A stretch of 33,761 nucleotides of DNA, from the NCBI GenBank assembly GCA_947588955.1, contig CANPYX010000028.1, forward strand, positions 1 through 33,761. Reading direction: 5' to 3'. The position numbers were made by a program, and so were the translations under genes. Source of the DNA: an uncultured Oscillospiraceae bacterium (GTDB lineage Bacteria > Bacillota > Clostridia > Oscillospirales > Oscillospiraceae). Positions 15,154-22,792 of this stretch are shown here, in pieces. Under the pieces are notes generated by a model. The model searched no databases. It was given only the letters and a program-made list of their open reading frames with translations, and was not told the origin of the DNA. Positions within the stretch are counted from its first letter, which is position 1; each line of letters opens with the position of its first letter.

Positions 15154-16431
15154 TCAATTCTTCAGCGCCGTAATTGGCACCACATACACGCCATCCTCAC
15201 GCCTGTAGGCATAGGGTGAGACGCCGGTCAGGACCATCAGGAAGGAAGGTTCCTTCATCTTTGATGTATCGATTTTGTCCGCCACGGCCTTCAACGTGTG
15301 AACGCCTTCCTCGATGAGCTTATCGCCGCCGAGCTTGACCTCTATAAGACCATAACTTCCATTGCGCAGGTGGATAACGGCATCACACTCCAATCCCTCT
15401 TTGGTACGGAAATGGTACACGTTTCCACCCAACGCCTCCGCATAGACGCGCAAATCGCGAATGCAGAGAGTCTCAAAAAACAACCCGCAGGTTTTCAGAT
15501 CGTTCAGCAGGTCGCCGGGGCCGACACCGAGCGCAGCTGTGGCAATGGAAGGGTCAACAAAATAGCGTGTATCAGATGTGCGGATCGCCGTTTTTGAGCG
15601 GAGATTAGGGCTCCAAGCCGGGCAATCCTCAATCACAAAGATTTTTTTCAGCGCATTTGTATAGGAGACGACAGTATCCATGCTCAATTCCATATCGTCG
15701 CTGACATTGATATCCTCGCAAATCGTGGTGTTTGGCGCCTGGGTCCCTTGATGCCGCGCAAGGGAACGCATCAAAAGCCGGGCACGGGTCTCGTTACGGG
15801 AAACACCGTCCACACGGCTGATATCAGATTTTACGACGGCGTCCAGGTAATCAAAAGACTGTACCAGTGCGTCCTCCCCCTCCAAGAAGGTCGTCTGCGG
15901 CCATCCACCGCGACAGATGAGAAAAGCAATATCCTCCAGCGTGGCCTTGCTTTCAGAAAAAATCTGATTGTCACCGGGAGAAAACAGCGCGCCAAGGCTG
16001 ACAGCACCGGAAGACTCCCCGGATTCGTAGAGGCTCATGGGCCGCATTTTGATCCAGGCGAAGCGGCCGGTTCCCGTATGATGTACCTGATCCATCTCCG
16101 CGGGCACCGCAGAGCCAGTCAGCAGAAAGTGACCGAAGCCATTCCGGTGATCCACCTCAAACCGCGCAGCGTCCCACAGCTTGGGAGCCATTTGCCACTC
16201 ATCGATCAAACGTGGCGTATTACCCTGCAGGAGGGAACGAGGGCTAATATCTGCTAATTGAAGATTTTGTTTCATCCGGTCAGGATCGCTCATATACAAA
16301 ACACTGGCGGCGTGTTGTTCACAGGTAGTGGTTTTGCCGCACCATTTTGCGCCTTCCACGAGGATCGCCCCTTTGCTTCTCAGACGATTCGCAATAATCT
16401 CGTCAATGACTCTCGGCTTATAGCTTGCCAT
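15154..16431 (-). CDS. AAA ATPase with DUF4143 domain
   Basis: A 425-residue protein. Residues 20-140 form an AAA_14 domain with Walker A GAKWCGKTT (27-35), Walker B-like LIDEWQ and sensor HFLLTGSA. The C-terminal DUF4143 region includes ECDAVIHLRNGSYGLIEVKL, which has the D..ExK layout of a PD-(D/E)xK nuclease-like fold. These STAND-like ATPases are very common in Clostridia and Bacteroidetes genomes, and their role is unknown. GGAGGG lies upstream of the ATG and a consensus promoter at 16463-16491. It is the only gene of the R5-R6 unit, carrying its own promoter, like a single-gene cassette. Confidence 0.88.
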   Translation of the reverse strand: MASYKPRVIDEIIANRLRSKGAILVEGAKWCGKTTTCEQHAASVLYMSDPDRMKQNLQLADISPRSLLQGNTPRLIDEWQMAPKLWDAARFEVDHRNGFGHFLLTGSAVPAEMDQVHHTGTGRFAWIKMRPMSLYESGESSGAVSLGALFSPGDNQIFSESKATLEDIAFLICRGGWPQTTFLEGEDALVQSFDYLDAVVKSDISRVDGVSRNETRARLLMRSLARHQGTQAPNTTICEDINVSDDMELSMDTVVSYTNALKKIFVIEDCPAWSPNLRSKTAIRTSDTRYFVDPSIATAALGVGPGDLLNDLKTCGLFFETLCIRDLRVYAEALGGNVYHFRTKEGLECDAVIHLRNGSYGLIEVKLGGDKLIEEGVHTLKAVADKIDTSKMKEPSFLMVLTGVSPYAYRREDGVYVVPITALKN

Positions 16432-16462
16432 TCAGTGTCCCTCCATGCTATAGAATGACTAT

Positions 16463-16491
16463 ATTATAGCGTATGGACATGTAAGATTCAA
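16463..16491 (-). promoter_or_regulatory. Sigma-70/A promoter of the DUF4143 ATPase gene
   Basis: On the minus strand TTGAAT (16486-16491), a 17-base spacer and TATAAT (16463-16468), about 32 bases before the start codon. Confidence 0.75.
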
Positions 16492-16543
16492 GAAAAACCT
16501 GCGATTCGGCAAAGAAATTTCCTGCGATTTGGAGAAAATATTT

Positions 16544-16581
16544 CCCGAGAAGTGGCGACAATACAACCGCCACTTCGCGGG
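16544..16581. terminator. Strong hairpin between the ATPase promoter and R6
   Basis: GAAGTGGCG (16549-16557) pairs with CGCCACTTC (16568-16576), extended by CCCG/CGGG. ATTTTGTT follows on the plus strand and AAATATTTTC on the minus strand. It may insulate the ATPase gene from read-through; its use is uncertain. Confidence 0.5.
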
Positions 16582-16612
16582 ATTTTGTTAAGACGAATAG
16601 CGGCGTGGTATG

Positions 16613-16640
16613 TCAAAATTTGTGACGCTATAAGCAAAAA
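16613..16640 (+). repeat. Direct repeat R6, rightmost copy
   Basis: TCAAAA, TTTG, then TGACGCTATAAGCAAAAA, a perfect majority core. It is the last copy before the tRNA operon, about 115 bp from its terminator, and marks the right end of the repeat array in this window. Confidence 0.8.
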
Positions 16641-16686
16641 TAGGGAAGCGGGGGAGGAGAGAATGCGGTCACGGGAAAAACGCAAC

Positions 16687-16704
16687 TGTGGTATTTCATG
16701 TGGT
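16687..16704 (+). repeat. Candidate recombinase arm site right of R6
   Basis: TGTGGTAT (16687-16694) and TGTGGT (16699-16704), the same pair and 12-base spacing as upstream of integrase 1 (12063-12080). ACTGTG at 16685 is 72 bases from the start of R6, as at R5. Confidence 0.45.
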
Positions 16705-16754
16705 CAACGGAAAAACTGAAAATTGCGCAATAACTTTTCACCCCAAAAAGTACG

Positions 16755-16790
16755 AAAAATCCCTGGTTTCTTGCGAAATCAGGGATTTTT
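16755..16790 (-). terminator. Terminator of the tRNA operon
   Basis: Perfect 11-bp AAAAATCCCTG (16755-16765)/CAGGGATTTTT (16780-16790) with an inner TTTC/GAAA helix. It starts three bases past the CCA of tRNA-Val and gives a T-run in the direction of transcription. Confidence 0.9.
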
Positions 16791-16792
16791 GG

Positions 16793-16869
16793 TGGTGGAG
16801 ACTGCTGGACTCGAACCAGTGACCTCCTGCGTGTGAAGCAGGCGCTCTAACCAGCTGAGCTAAGCCTCC
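16793..16869 (-). tRNA. tRNA-Val(CAC)
   Basis: Cloverleaf on the minus strand: acceptor GGAGGCT/AGTCTCC, anticodon stem CCTGC/GCAGG with loop TTCACAC (anticodon CAC), T-arm loop TTCGAGT, and encoded CCA at 16793-16795. Last of three tRNAs in the operon. Confidence 0.93.
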
Positions 16870-16872
16870 ATA

Positions 16873-16944
16873 TGACCCGTACGGGACTCGAACCCATGTT
16901 ACCGCCGTGAAAGGGCGGTGTCTTAACCACTTGACCAACGGGCC
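16873..16944 (-). tRNA. tRNA-Glu(TTC)
   Basis: Cloverleaf on the minus strand: acceptor GGCCCGT/ACGGGTC (one G-U pair), anticodon stem CCGCC/GGCGG with loop CTTTCAC (anticodon TTC), T-loop TTCGAGT. CCA is not encoded, unlike its two neighbours. Only 3 bases separate it from tRNA-Val. Confidence 0.93.
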
Positions 16945-16956
16945 GTAACTTATTTT

Positions 16957-16986
16957 CGGGTCTTACAGGCTCGCCTGTAAGACCCG
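16957..16986 (-). other. Perfect 13-bp hairpin between tRNA-Met and tRNA-Glu
   Basis: CGGGTCTTACAGG (16957-16969) and its exact complement (16974-16986) flank a 4-base loop. It directly abuts the CCA of tRNA-Met. No T-run follows in the transcribed direction, so it is more likely an RNA-processing signal than a terminator. Confidence 0.75.
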
Positions 16987-17063
16987 TGGTAGCGGCGACT
17001 GGATTCGAACCGGTGACACCGCGGGTATGAACCGCGTGCTCTAGCCAACTGAGCTACGCCGCC
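16987..17063 (-). tRNA. tRNA-Met(CAT), elongator
   Basis: Cloverleaf on the minus strand: acceptor GGCGGCG/CGCCGCT, anticodon stem CGCGG/CCGCG with loop TTCATAC (anticodon CAT), T-loop TTCGAAT, and encoded CCA. The anticodon stem lacks the three consecutive G-C pairs of initiator tRNA. First of the operon. Confidence 0.93.
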
Positions 17064-17078
17064 GTGGCAAGCATGAAG

Positions 17079-17107
17079 ATTATACCCACTTTTCCTCTGT
17101 CTGTCAA
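17079..17107 (-). promoter_or_regulatory. Consensus sigma-70/A promoter of the tRNA operon
   Basis: On the minus strand a perfect TTGACA (17102-17107), a 17-base spacer and a perfect TATAAT (17079-17084), 15 bases upstream of mature tRNA-Met. Confidence 0.9.
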
Positions 17108-17305
17108 GACTTTTTGCGAGAAAATTTTTATTACCGTAAATTTATCCGTTCTAAAATATGCTTCACACATTCCTTGACCGGTCTCGTCCCGCCTACCCCT
17201 TATAATGGGACAATGAATAGCTTCAAGGCGTTCTTCTGCATAATCGCCCTCTCCGCAAATCTGTATTTGACAACGATTACCGCCGTCAGCCAGGCGCTTG
17301 GGCGG

Positions 17306-17986
17306 TTAATCTTCAGCTGTGCCCGCAATATGCCCGTACAGCACCTCGCGCAAGGCTTTCACTGTCTGCATATTTCCCTTTGCGCCTGCCGCGCAAAGCT
17401 CCCACAGTCCGCCGCGCTTTGACTTGCCGGCGGATATGGCGTACCGCAGCGAACGCTCCGCGTTGGAAAGCCCGGTGTTACCCATAACGGCAAGGTCCGC
17501 GTACAGCTCCTTTGCCAGACTCCGGGGCTTTTCGGAAAGAAGAGCGTACAGGAGCGAATCGTATCCGTCGGTATACTCCGCCACGCCCAGCTCCCTCAAA
17601 AGGCATCGGGCATCGTCCCTGCCCACCTTTTCGGGACGTTTTCTGAGAGACGCGGCATACTCCGCCGCACGGACAAGCCCGTCCGCGTCGCGTATGAAGC
17701 TGCCATATTCTACTCTTCTTGCCGAGCCGTCAACTGCCGCCACAGCCACCGCGGGTCTGAACAGGGGAGTGAGCGCGTTGAGCCTCGTCATGAATTTTTC
17801 ACCATCCCTCGCAAACGCGACCGGTCCCACCGCCACGGCGTCCACCGGCGTGGCAAGGCACAAGTCCGCCGCCAGATCGAGCGATCCCACAGCCTCAACC
17901 ACGTGGAGCCCCGTGTCCCTGAGCTCCCGTGCCCATCTTTCCGCCGGCACCGCCTCAGCCAAAATTACAGTGTACTCTCCGTCCAT
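17306..17986 (-). CDS. Spo0A-like regulator with degenerate receiver domain
   Basis: A 226-residue protein with two parts. Residues 1-115 look like a CheY-type receiver gone astray: at the end of the third strand, where phosphoacceptor Asp should be, the sequence is VDAVAVGPV. Residues 125-222 resemble the Spo0A DNA-binding effector: LLRELGVAEYTDGYDSLLYA, LAKELYADLAVMGNT, and NAERSLRYAISAGKSKRG in place of the Spo0A recognition helix region. It is shorter than Spo0A (about 265 residues) and diverged, so it is a paralogue rather than the sporulation master regulator. GGAGGTG precedes the ATG. It follows the glycosidase gene by 17 bases on the same strand, so the two are probably co-transcribed. 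Confidence 0.7.
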   Translation of the reverse strand: MDGEYTVILAEAVPAERWARELRDTGLHVVEAVGSLDLAADLCLATPVDAVAVGPVAFARDGEKFMTRLNALTPLFRPAVAVAAVDGSARRVEYGSFIRDADGLVRAAEYAASLRKRPEKVGRDDARCLLRELGVAEYTDGYDSLLYALLSEKPRSLAKELYADLAVMGNTGLSNAERSLRYAISAGKSKRGGLWELCAAGAKGNMQTVKALREVLYGHIAGTAED

Positions 17987-18003
17987 TCTCCGTCACCTCC
18001 AAT

Positions 18004-20913
18004 CTATCTGATCCTCACCATCTCCGGCGGGCATAAAAGTCCCGCGGGCGCAAGAATGTGCCTTTCGCTCCAATCCCTGCCTGTCGTCCTCCATGAGTCC
18101 GGTCCGCGCCAGGGGTTTCCGACCGCGGCGTTGTGCAACGCACCCAGCAAATTCCTTCTGCTGCCGTAAACCGTCAGCCTCAACCTGTGACGCCCCGCAG
18201 CCAATCTACCCAGCTCCACAGGCGCCTCCGAAAGCGCCGCCACGGGATTCGCACCGTCCACAAAGACGTCAACAAGCGGGCAGACCATCTCCGGAACGCG
18301 CAGTGCGTAGACGCCGTCCTCCGGAAGCTCCGCCTCAAACTCATATGTCAGGTTCCCGGTGTAATACGGAAGTCCTTGCGCTGTGACGTCCCCAAGCCCC
18401 ACCTTCTCCATTGGCGCAAGCACACCGCCGCGGACAGAGAAATCCCCCAAAAGGTACATGGGCTCAAGATTCGTCTTCGCGTCAAATCTCCGCCGTATCA
18501 CAAGCTCGTTTTCGCCGCGCTTGACAGGCGGAAGGCCAAGGAGCCGGAACGCCCTGTCAATGAAGTGCCCGTTCTTTGCTGAGGCGGGTTCGCCGTTCAA
18601 CGTGACACTTTGAAGCTCCGGCCTTTCCAGCGCCAGTGTGAGCCCCTTAAGCTGCGCAAGTGAATCAAATTCATAGTAAAGCGTCAAATCATGGGCGCTT
18701 CCCGCCATTGTCGCCCAGGGCTCGCGCATATTGTCGCGCCTGGGCTCAAGTCCCAGCTCCCGCCGGACGCGGTTGTCAAGCCGCAAAATTTCCTCCCGGT
18801 CCGAGAGCTCCCCGCCGTCAAGCGAAAACCTCGCCGCGTCCAGGAGAAGCGCGTTTGGCTCCGAACGCGTCACCGAAAGGGGAGGGGAGAGCGGGACTGC
18901 TTTTTCCACGGCTGTGGGCGCGGGGGAGAATGCCCGGTCCTCACGCTTACGCGGCGAAAGCTCAAAAAGCCCGCTTCCGTCGTAGTACGTCCTCCACTCA
19001 AACTCCGTCCACCCGTCCCGGACACGGGAGGGGACGTCCCCGATCTCGCCGCTCATAGTGTCCCAAAGCCGCACAGAGTACGTCCCGCGCACGGAGATAA
19101 TGTTTATCTCCTGCGACTTTACAATATCCTCTCCCGTGTGGGCGGCAAACAGCCACATTTTCCCGCCGTCGCGCCTGAGTTCACAGACCACCGGGTTTTC
19201 CGCGCCGCGCCTTTCAATGCGCACGTCCCTGAACTTATCAAGCTCACAAAGACCGTCGTCGCAGCCTGAGATCACCCTTCCTCTGAACCCTTTGAGAGCT
19301 TCGGCGGTGGACTCCCTCAGCTTATGAGGCTCCGGCGCCACCACCGCCTCAAACCTGTCAAGAGACACCGTCCCCGCCGCCAAAAGCCCCTCGGAGACGA
19401 GGCAGACGTCAATATTCGCCAGCAGAAGGGATTTTATAAGCCCTTCAAATTTGGCGCTGAGCTCCCTGCGCTCATTTTCGGCGCCGCAAAGTGGAAGCTC
19501 CCAGACCGCCTCCACCGGATGAATCACCGCGACGCGCACGACGCGCTCGCCCCGCCGCAGTACGGAATTTAGACGCGCGAAGTGGTCCTCAATAAGCCTG
19601 TACCTCTCCCACCAGGGCGCCTGGGTGAATATGGACCCCGGCCAGTCCCGCTTTGCCTCGCCCTCCAGCGACATGTGCGCCAGGTGCGGAACGCGGTGCG
19701 TCACTCCCAGCGCCGCCTGCCAGTCGCCCTGGAGCTTGTAGGTGAGGAACGGACATTCCCACCCCGTTGAGCCGTAAAGCTCGCTCATGACACCGTCCTT
19801 TCCGGCAAGGAGGGAAACCGAGGACGCCTGGAGAGCCGCCGCGTAGTCCCGCCCGTCCACCAGCACGTCGATGCCCGGAATGTCCATGCCACGGTAGCAC
19901 CTCATCGCCTCGCCAACAGTGTCCGTCTGGGACAAAAGTGACTCCTCGCCCAAAATATGACCCGTGGATTTGACGCCGTGGGACGCGCACCACCTGTTTA
20001 TCCTGTCAAAATACGCCCGGTTGAAAGACTCGCACATGACCTCCCGGTATTTTCGCCGTATCCCCGCAGCCTCGGGCGATTCGGACGGCCACACCAGCAG
20101 CGGCACCGCGTCCAGAGCGTCAAGACCCGTTTCCTCCCGGAACCTTTTTGCGAAGATAGGAGTGTAGGCAAACGCGAAATCCTCCGCCTGACGGGGATGC
20201 CTGAGCCCCAGACGCCCTCCGAGCCTTGGAAGGTATCGCGGCTCGTCGGTGAAAAACGCCGTCACAGTGGTGCCGAAAAACCGCTTGAGGCGCTTATAGT
20301 ACCTCTCATGCGTGAGCTCAATAAACGCGTCCACCGCCTCGGGGTCGGTGACGTCGATGTAGCTGCCGCCGTTGAACCAGGGCTCGTCCGGCGCCGTGTC
20401 AAGATAGGCAAACTTGACGCGCCTGTCCTCGCTGCGCCTCTCCATTGTTCTGTCAATATCTGCGCTGTGCATGAGCCTCCGGCAGGATACGGCGGCGTCC
20501 CCATCAAAGCGCACCTCCCAGCAGGCGATGTACCCCTCCTCGCGGTTTTCGCTGACACGCAGGTACTTCTGCCGGTGTCTTCCGTCCACGGTCACAAGCC
20601 CGCCCGCGGCGCCGCTTGGGAATCTGTCGTCGTCGTAAATCCAAAGGCATATCCCGCGCTTTTCGCACCCCTCGGCGGCGTATTCCGCCAGGTCCATGTA
20701 CTCCTCGCTCAGGTACTCAACGTCCAGCCCCACCCGCGGGTGCAGGCATACGCCTCCGAACCCCATTTTCACAAAGCTGTCCAGGTCCGCGTCGATAAGC
20801 TCCCGCGTAACCCGGCAATTCCAGGACCAGAAGGGCACAGCCCGATACTCCGCCCCCGGCGATTTGAACCCGTCCTTCAACCTGCCCGCCTCCGATCGTT
20901 GCGTTTTCTCCAT
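18004..20913 (-). CDS. Glycoside hydrolase, GH106-like (putative alpha-L-rhamnosidase family)
   Basis: A 969-residue protein without a signal peptide, so it probably acts on imported oligosaccharides. The N-terminus (YRAVPFWSWNCRVTRELIDA, MGFGGVCLHPRVGLDVEY, ICLWIYDDDRFPSG) is typical of the large GH106-related barrel family. The central part holds FFTDEPRY and GHILGEESL, with acidic residues suited to catalysis. The C-terminal 250 residues look like a beta-sandwich carbohydrate-binding domain (YYEFDSLAQLKGLTLALERP, VFVDGANPVAAL). Family is assigned from recalled N-terminal pattern; true specificity is unknown. GGGGAG lies 14 bases upstream of the ATG, somewhat distant. It is divergent from the methyltransferase at 21035. 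Confidence 0.65.
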   Translation of the reverse strand: MEKTQRSEAGRLKDGFKSPGAEYRAVPFWSWNCRVTRELIDADLDSFVKMGFGGVCLHPRVGLDVEYLSEEYMDLAEYAAEGCEKRGICLWIYDDDRFPSGAAGGLVTVDGRHRQKYLRVSENREEGYIACWEVRFDGDAAVSCRRLMHSADIDRTMERRSEDRRVKFAYLDTAPDEPWFNGGSYIDVTDPEAVDAFIELTHERYYKRLKRFFGTTVTAFFTDEPRYLPRLGGRLGLRHPRQAEDFAFAYTPIFAKRFREETGLDALDAVPLLVWPSESPEAAGIRRKYREVMCESFNRAYFDRINRWCASHGVKSTGHILGEESLLSQTDTVGEAMRCYRGMDIPGIDVLVDGRDYAAALQASSVSLLAGKDGVMSELYGSTGWECPFLTYKLQGDWQAALGVTHRVPHLAHMSLEGEAKRDWPGSIFTQAPWWERYRLIEDHFARLNSVLRRGERVVRVAVIHPVEAVWELPLCGAENERRELSAKFEGLIKSLLLANIDVCLVSEGLLAAGTVSLDRFEAVVAPEPHKLRESTAEALKGFRGRVISGCDDGLCELDKFRDVRIERRGAENPVVCELRRDGGKMWLFAAHTGEDIVKSQEINIISVRGTYSVRLWDTMSGEIGDVPSRVRDGWTEFEWRTYYDGSGLFELSPRKREDRAFSPAPTAVEKAVPLSPPLSVTRSEPNALLLDAARFSLDGGELSDREEILRLDNRVRRELGLEPRRDNMREPWATMAGSAHDLTLYYEFDSLAQLKGLTLALERPELQSVTLNGEPASAKNGHFIDRAFRLLGLPPVKRGENELVIRRRFDAKTNLEPMYLLGDFSVRGGVLAPMEKVGLGDVTAQGLPYYTGNLTYEFEAELPEDGVYALRVPEMVCPLVDVFVDGANPVAALSEAPVELGRLAAGRHRLRLTVYGSRRNLLGALHNAAVGNPWRGPDSWRTTGRDWSERHILAPAGLLCPPEMVRIR

Positions 20914-20965
20914 AATACACCCAAATTCTCCCCGTTACAAGCCCCGAACATCTCCATTCCGCCAG

Positions 20966-20994
20966 TTGACTTTTGCCCGGTAAAATGCTATTCT
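20966..20994 (+). promoter_or_regulatory. Sigma-70/A promoter of the methyltransferase-ECF genes
   Basis: TTGACT (20966-20971), a 17-base spacer and TATTCT (20989-20994), 40 bases before the ATG at 21035. Confidence 0.65.
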
Positions 20995-21034
20995 TTATCA
21001 TTGGAGTATTATATTGCCAAGAGGTCGGAAAGCT

Positions 21035-21892
21035 ATGTGGACATCAAACAAATGGGAGGATTACGAGCTCATCGACTGCTCCTCTGGCGAGCGGCTTGAG
21101 AGGTGGGGCGACCGTATCCTCATTCGCCCGGACCCCCAGGTCATATGGGACACCCCCCGCCGCGACAGGCGTTGGCGCGAGGCTGATGCCCGCTATCAGC
21201 GGTCCGGCACGGGCGGCGGCGCATGGGACAAGCGGAGCCTCCCCGAAAGCTGGCAGATACGCTACGGCTCCCTGACCTTCAACGTAAAGCCCATGAACTT
21301 CAAGCACACGGGCATTTTCCCGGAGCAGGCGTCAAACTGGGACTGGGCGATGGACAGGATAAAAAACGCCGGCCGTCCCATATCCGTTTTGAACCTCTTT
21401 GCCTACACCGGCGCTGCCACCGTCGCCGCGCTGTCGGCGGGCGCCTCCGTCTGCCATGTGGACGCGGCAAAGGGCATGGTCCAGTGGGCGAAGGAGAACG
21501 CCGCCGCATCGGGCGTGGCAGATAAAAACGTCCGCTGGATAGTGGACGACTGCGCCAAATTCGTGGAGCGGGAGATACGCCGCGGCCACAGATATGACGC
21601 TGTCATCATGGACCCTCCCAGCTACGGCAGGGGACCCGGAGGCGAGATATGGAAGCTTGAGACGAGCCTCGCCCCCTTCGTCCGTCTCTGCGCCGGAGTG
21701 CTCTCCGACGACCCATTATTTGTCCTCATCAATTCATATACCACCGGGCTCTCCGCCTCCACCGTCTCTTACGTCGCCCAAACCGCCCTCGCCGGCAGGG
21801 GAGGGCGCGCCGAAAGCCGGGAGCTTGGACTTCCCGTGACAGCCACAGGTCTTTGCCTTCCCTGCGGCGCTTCCTGTAGAATGGAGTTTTGA
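21035..21892 (+). CDS. Class I SAM-dependent rRNA (RlmI/RlmK-like) methyltransferase
   Basis: A 285-residue protein of the PF10672 type. An N-terminal segment ([35 protein letters not shown] with GIFPEQ) precedes a Rossmann methyltransferase: motif [36 protein letters not shown], and the target-amino motif MDPPSYGRG. The closest characterised relatives methylate cytosine or guanine in 23S rRNA. The start at 21035 has GAGGTCGGA upstream; a TTG start seven codons earlier is less likely. The gene ends one base before the EcfA1 start, so it heads a co-transcribed group with the ECF genes. Confidence 0.87.
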   Translation: MWTSNKWEDYELIDCSSGERLERWGDRILIRPDPQVIWDTPRRDRRWREADARYQRSGTGGGAWDKRSLPESWQIRYGSLTFNVKPMNFKHTGIFPEQASNWDWAMDRIKNAGRPISVLNLFAYTGAATVAALSAGASVCHVDAAKGMVQWAKENAAASGVADKNVRWIVDDCAKFVEREIRRGHRYDAVIMDPPSYGRGPGGEIWKLETSLAPFVRLCAGVLSDDPLFVLINSYTTGLSASTVSYVAQTALAGRGGRAESRELGLPVTATGLCLPCGASCRMEF

Positions 21893-21893
21893 A

Positions 21894-22751
21894 ATGGACC
21901 AGATCGCCGTAAAAATCAACGACCTCACCTTTTTTTACACCCCCGACGAGGAGGATGAGACCCCCCGCGACGTGCTCAGCGGCGTACGCCTTGAAATAGA
22001 AAAGGGCTCCTTCGTCGCCGTTTTGGGGCACAACGGCTCCGGCAAATCCACCCTCGCCCGCCACTTGAACGCCCTCCTTCTCCCGCGCGGCGGCACCGTC
22101 ACCGTCTTCGGAATGGACACGAGGGACGAGGAGCTGACGCTTGAGATACGCCGTCGCGTCGGCATGGTTTTCCAGAACCCGGACAACCAGATAGTCTCCA
22201 ACGTGGTGGAGGAGGACGTGGCGTTTGCCCCGGAAAACCTGGGCGTCCCCACCCCTGAGATCCGCAGTCGGGTGGACGAGGCGCTGAAAACCGTGGGAAT
22301 GTACGAATTTCGCACTCACGCCCCGCACCTTCTCTCCGGCGGGCAGAAGCAGCGCATAGCCATCGCCGGGGTCCTGGCGATGCGCCCGGAGTGCGTCGTC
22401 TTCGACGAGCCCACCGCCATGCTTGACCCGCGCGGCAGGCGCGACGTCATGAACATAATCCGCCGCATGAAAAACGAGCTTGGCTCCACCGTCGTCCTCA
22501 TAACCCACCACATGGAGGAGGCGGCAATGGCGGACCGGGTCATAGTGATGTCCGACGGCTCCGTGAAGATGGACGGCGCGCCAAAGGAGATATTCACCCG
22601 CGTGCGGGAGCTTGAGGACCTGGGACTCACCGTCCCACGCACCACGCGCCTCATGTACGAGCTGCGCGAAAGGGGAGTGGACGTCCCCCTTGACACCCTC
22701 ACCGTGGAGGAGTGCGCCCAGGCTCTCGCGTGTCACTTCAAGGCCGGATAA
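21894..22751 (+). CDS. ecfA1: Energy-coupling factor transporter ATPase EcfA1
   Basis: A 285-residue ABC ATPase of an ECF vitamin or metal transporter. Walker [10 protein letters not shown] (45-53), Q-loop FQNPDNQIV, signature LSGGQKQR, Walker [13 protein letters not shown] and H-loop ITHHMEE are complete. The 'NPDNQ' Q-loop is characteristic of CbiO/EcfA. It pairs with EcfA2 to power uptake through EcfT and a separate substrate-binding S component, which is not encoded nearby, so this module probably serves several S components elsewhere. The ATG follows the methyltransferase stop by one base. Confidence 0.93.
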   Translation: MDQIAVKINDLTFFYTPDEEDETPRDVLSGVRLEIEKGSFVAVLGHNGSGKSTLARHLNALLLPRGGTVTVFGMDTRDEELTLEIRRRVGMVFQNPDNQIVSNVVEEDVAFAPENLGVPTPEIRSRVDEALKTVGMYEFRTHAPHLLSGGQKQRIAIAGVLAMRPECVVFDEPTAMLDPRGRRDVMNIIRRMKNELGSTVVLITHHMEEAAMADRVIVMSDGSVKMDGAPKEIFTRVRELEDLGLTVPRTTRLMYELRERGVDVPLDTLTVEECAQALACHFKAG

Positions 22752-22792
22752 CCGGGCGGTATCCCAAGGGAATCGCACCGAAAGGAAATATT

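Noticed and set aside
923-16640. The six repeats as CRISPR repeats
   Set aside because: Spacing is from 0.4 to 7.5 kb with genes between, and no cas genes are present.
923-16640. The six repeats as transcription terminators
   Set aside because: They do not fold into a conserved stem, and their A-run lies on the wrong side for the minus-strand genes' U-tract without a hairpin before it.
16793-17063. tRNA genes as the attachment site of the array
   Set aside because: The six repeats share no sequence with the tRNA 3' ends, and the tRNA genes are intact with the terminator between them and R6.
17213-17422. Small plus-strand frame with hydrophobic start (MNSFKAFFCIIALSA)
   Set aside because: No ribosome binding site at usual distance, and its second half is antisense to the Spo0A-like gene.
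21729-22778. 349-codon minus-strand frame
   Set aside because: Shadow of the EcfA1 gene, with no domain or initiation signal.
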